From contig DCPV01000224.1 in NCBI GenBank assembly GCA_002323775.1, positions 7,091-24,266 on the forward strand: a stretch of 17,176 bases of DNA, read 5' to 3'. Source of the DNA: Firmicutes bacterium UBA1535. GTDB lineage: Bacteria > Bacillota > Clostridia > Tissierellales > Sedimentibacteraceae. A program made the translations under genes and the position numbers. Every line of letters begins with the position of its first letter. Position 1 is the first letter of the stretch. The notes under the pieces are model-generated. The model ran no database searches and was not told the DNA's origin. It saw only the letters and a program-made list of their open reading frames with translations. This document shows, in pieces, positions 15,096 to 17,176 of the stretch.

Positions 15096-16937
15096 TTATT
15101 TATCTTTATCGTCGTCCACTACTTCAAAATCAGCATCTACAACATCATCTGGTCCATTTGATTGTGCTTGCTGAGCATTTTCTTCATGGGCTGCACCTTG
15201 TGTTTGAGAATATAATTTTTGAGCAAGCTTATTAAACTCCTCTGTTAATTCAGTAGTTTTTTGCTTCATATTTTCAAGATTATTGCTTTCAATAGATTTT
15301 TTAAGTTCATCAAGCTTAGCCTGTGCAGATGCTTTCTCATTATCATCTATTTTTCCTTCAAGGTCTTTTAGTGCTTTTTCTGTTTGATATACTAAGCTGT
15401 CAGCATTGTTTTTAACTTCGATTTCTTCTTTTCTTCTCTTATCTTCTTCTGCAAATTGCTCAGCTTCTTTAACTTTTTTATCAATTTCATCTTTAGAAAG
15501 ATTTGTTGAAGCTGTGATAGTAATTTTTTGCTCTTTTCCTGTTCCCAGGTCTTTTGCACTAACATTAACTATACCATTAGCATCTATGTCAAAAGTTACT
15601 TCTATTTGAGGAATTCCTCTTGGAGCCGGAACTATGCCTGACAACTGGAATCTTCCAAGTGTAATATTGTCCCCTGCCATTTGTCTCTCACCTTGAAGTA
15701 CGTGTATATCAACTGAAGGTTGATTATCAGCAGCAGTTGAGAACACTTGACTTCTCTTTGCAGGTATTCTTGTGTTTCTGTCTATAAGTATTGTTGAAAC
15801 TCCGCCTAGTGTTTCTATTCCTAATGATAATGGAGTAACATCTACTAGAAGTATATCAGTACCAAATTCACCTGTTAAAACTCCGCCTTGAATAGCCGCA
15901 CCTATAGCAACACATTCATCAGGGTTTATTCCTTTGTGAGGTTCTTTGTTAGTTAATCTCTTAACTGCATCTTGAACTGCCGGTATTCTTGTTGATCCAC
16001 CAACTAATAAAACTCTATCTATGTCATTAGCAGTAAGCTTAGCATCTGCCATAGCCTTTTTAACAGGATCTATAGTCATTTGAACAAGTCTTGATGTAAG
16101 TTCATCAAATTTAGCTCTTGTTAAATCCATATTTAAGTGCTTAGGTCCTTCAGCTGTTGCAGTGATAAATGGCAAGTTAATGTTTGTAGACATTGCACTT
16201 GACAATTCTTTCTTTGCATTTTCTGCTGCTTCTCTTAATCTTTGCAATGACATTTTGTCATTTCTTAAATCTACGCCATTTTCTTTTTTGAATTCATCTG
16301 CCAAATAATCAACAACTATTTGGTCAAAGTCATCTCCACCCAATTTATTATTTCCATTTGTTGCTTTAACCTCAAACACTCCGTCGCCAATCTCAAGTAT
16401 TGAAACGTCAAATGTTCCACCACCAAGGTCAAATACCATAACTGTATGTGCTTCTGTATCCTTGTCAATACCATATGCTAAAGCTGCTGCTGTTGGCTCG
16501 TTTATAATTCTTCTTACATTTAAACCAGCTATCTTTCCGGCATCCTTTGTTGCCTGTCTTTGGCTGTCTGAGAAGTATGCAGGAACTGTGATAACTGCAT
16601 CTGTTACAGATTCTCCCAAATAGCTTTCAGCATCTGCTTTTAATTTTTGCAGTATAAATGCCGATATGTCTTGTGGTGTGTATACTTTTCCATCAACTGT
16701 TGTTTTATGGTCATTTCCCATATGTCTTTTTATTGAAGATATTGTTCTATCAGGGTTTGTGATAGCCTGTCTTTTTGCAGTCTCTCCAACTAATCTTTCT
16801 CCGTCTTTAGTAAATGCAACTACTGATGGAGTTGTTCTTTTTCCTTCTATATTTGTTATAACAACGGCTTCTCCGCCTTCCATAACAGATACGCATGAAT
16901 TTGTTGTACCAAGGTCTATGCCTATAATTTTACTCAT
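15096..16937 (-). CDS. dnaK: Chaperone DnaK (Hsp70)
   Basis: DnaK is the ATP-dependent Hsp70 that holds and refolds unfolded proteins with DnaJ and GrpE. The 613 residues are complete. The first phosphate loop is [20 protein letters not shown], the second is [19 protein letters not shown], the adenosine motif is [17 protein letters not shown], and the interdomain linker region contains [14 protein letters not shown]. The segment around [20 protein letters not shown] lacks the roughly 23-residue insert found in Gram-negative DnaK, supporting a Gram-positive origin. The C-terminal tail is acidic ([17 protein letters not shown]). AGGAGG precedes the ATG, 35 bases after the grpE stop. No CIRCE operator is visible; the operon promoter is outside the window. 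Confidence 0.98.
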   Translation of the reverse strand: MSKIIGIDLGTTNSCVSVMEGGEAVVITNIEGKRTTPSVVAFTKDGERLVGETAKRQAITNPDRTISSIKRHMGNDHKTTVDGKVYTPQDISAFILQKLKADAESYLGESVTDAVITVPAYFSDSQRQATKDAGKIAGLNVRRIINEPTAAALAYGIDKDTEAHTVMVFDLGGGTFDVSILEIGDGVFEVKATNGNNKLGGDDFDQIVVDYLADEFKKENGVDLRNDKMSLQRLREAAENAKKELSSAMSTNINLPFITATAEGPKHLNMDLTRAKFDELTSRLVQMTIDPVKKAMADAKLTANDIDRVLLVGGSTRIPAVQDAVKRLTNKEPHKGINPDECVAIGAAIQGGVLTGEFGTDILLVDVTPLSLGIETLGGVSTILIDRNTRIPAKRSQVFSTAADNQPSVDIHVLQGERQMAGDNITLGRFQLSGIVPAPRGIPQIEVTFDIDANGIVNVSAKDLGTGKEQKITITASTNLSKDEIDKKVKEAEQFAEEDKRRKEEIEVKNNADSLVYQTEKALKDLEGKIDDNEKASAQAKLDELKKSIESNNLENMKQKTTELTEEFNKLAQKLYSQTQGAAHEENAQQAQSNGPDDVVDADFEVVDDDKDK

Positions 16938-16972
16938 TTTTAAATCCTCCTATTAATTTATGCAGTATATTT

Positions 16973-17176
16973 TTAACTTTTTTGTTTAGATATTTTAACC
17001 ATACTTGGTCTTATAACTTTTTCATTAACTAAATAACCTTTTTGGAAAACCTCTATTACTGTGTCTTCCTCTTTATCTCCTATCACCTCCCCTGCCATCC
17101 CTGTGTGCATTTTAGGGTCCTATTTTGAATTTAGTGCATCTATTTCTTTTCGCCCTTTCTTTTGAAGCATATTTTA
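16973..17176 (-). pseudogene. grpE: GrpE C-terminal part, interrupted by in-frame stops at the window edge
   Basis: GrpE is the nucleotide exchange factor for DnaK. The last 48 codons, beginning DPKMHTGMAGE and ending in VIEVFQKGYLVNEKVIRPSM and VKISKQKS, are a clear GrpE C-terminus. Upstream in the same frame the sequence still reads like GrpE (EIDALNS), but a TAG occurs at 17122-17120, where homologues usually have Phe before DPKMH. A TAA lies at 17176-17174. Two stops within 57 bases, next to the right edge, suggest either sequence error at a contig end or real decay. Because grpE is generally needed and dnaK and dnaJ are intact, I favour sequence error. The gene is partial: its 5' part is outside the window. 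Confidence 0.8.

Overview
The window is AT-rich bacterial DNA from a strict anaerobe, most likely a low-GC Gram-positive (Clostridia or Tissierellia type). Supporting signs are AGGAGG-type ribosome sites before most genes, several TTGNNN-17-TATAAT promoters, HPr kinase/phosphorylase, pyruvate:ferredoxin oxidoreductase, a DnaK lacking the Gram-negative N-terminal insert, and two enzymes of lysine fermentation (Kce and Kal). I cannot name the species. All genes are on the minus strand except a three-gene plus-strand block (8571-10384).

Layout. 1-412: start of an unrecognised gene that runs off the left edge. 537-1671: a two-gene operon of a 96-residue unknown protein and the lysine-fermentation cleavage enzyme Kce, with a clear promoter (1726-1754) and terminator (497-532). 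1814-3112: a cytosolic GH29 alpha-L-fucosidase. 3280-6840: a full-length PFOR (nifJ) with an unusual five-cysteine linker and a promoter threaded by two interleaved inverted repeats. 7266-8183: hprK. 8571-10384 (plus strand): glutaminase, a small ABM-fold monooxygenase-like protein and a flavin reductase-like protein, with a 19-bp perfect inverted repeat between the last two. A bidirectional terminator at 10384-10402 separates this block from the next minus-strand group. 10409-13136: an acyl-CoA thioesterase, secF and secD. 13244-13630: kal, with its own strong promoter. 13821-17176: the dnaJ-dnaK-grpE chaperone operon, where only the 3' end of grpE is present and it carries two in-frame stops.

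How the genes fit together. Kce and Kal act on consecutive intermediates of anaerobic lysine degradation: Kce splits 3-keto-5-aminohexanoate with acetyl-CoA, giving acetoacetate and 3-aminobutyryl-CoA, and Kal deaminates the latter to crotonyl-CoA. They lie about 12 kb apart and the rest of the pathway is absent. Glutaminase and PFOR also fit an energy metabolism based on amino acids and 2-oxoacids. HprK implies sugar-responsive regulation by HPr phosphorylation. The rest (SecDF, DnaKJ/GrpE) is housekeeping.

No mobile element, CRISPR array, tRNA or rRNA was found. No clear new multi-gene system is visible. The most interesting material is regulatory: the crossed dyads at the nifJ promoter, an alternative-pairing leader at the thioesterase start, the long hairpins at 9788-9846 and between dnaK and dnaJ, plus the cysteine insert in PFOR and the unknown partner gene of kce.
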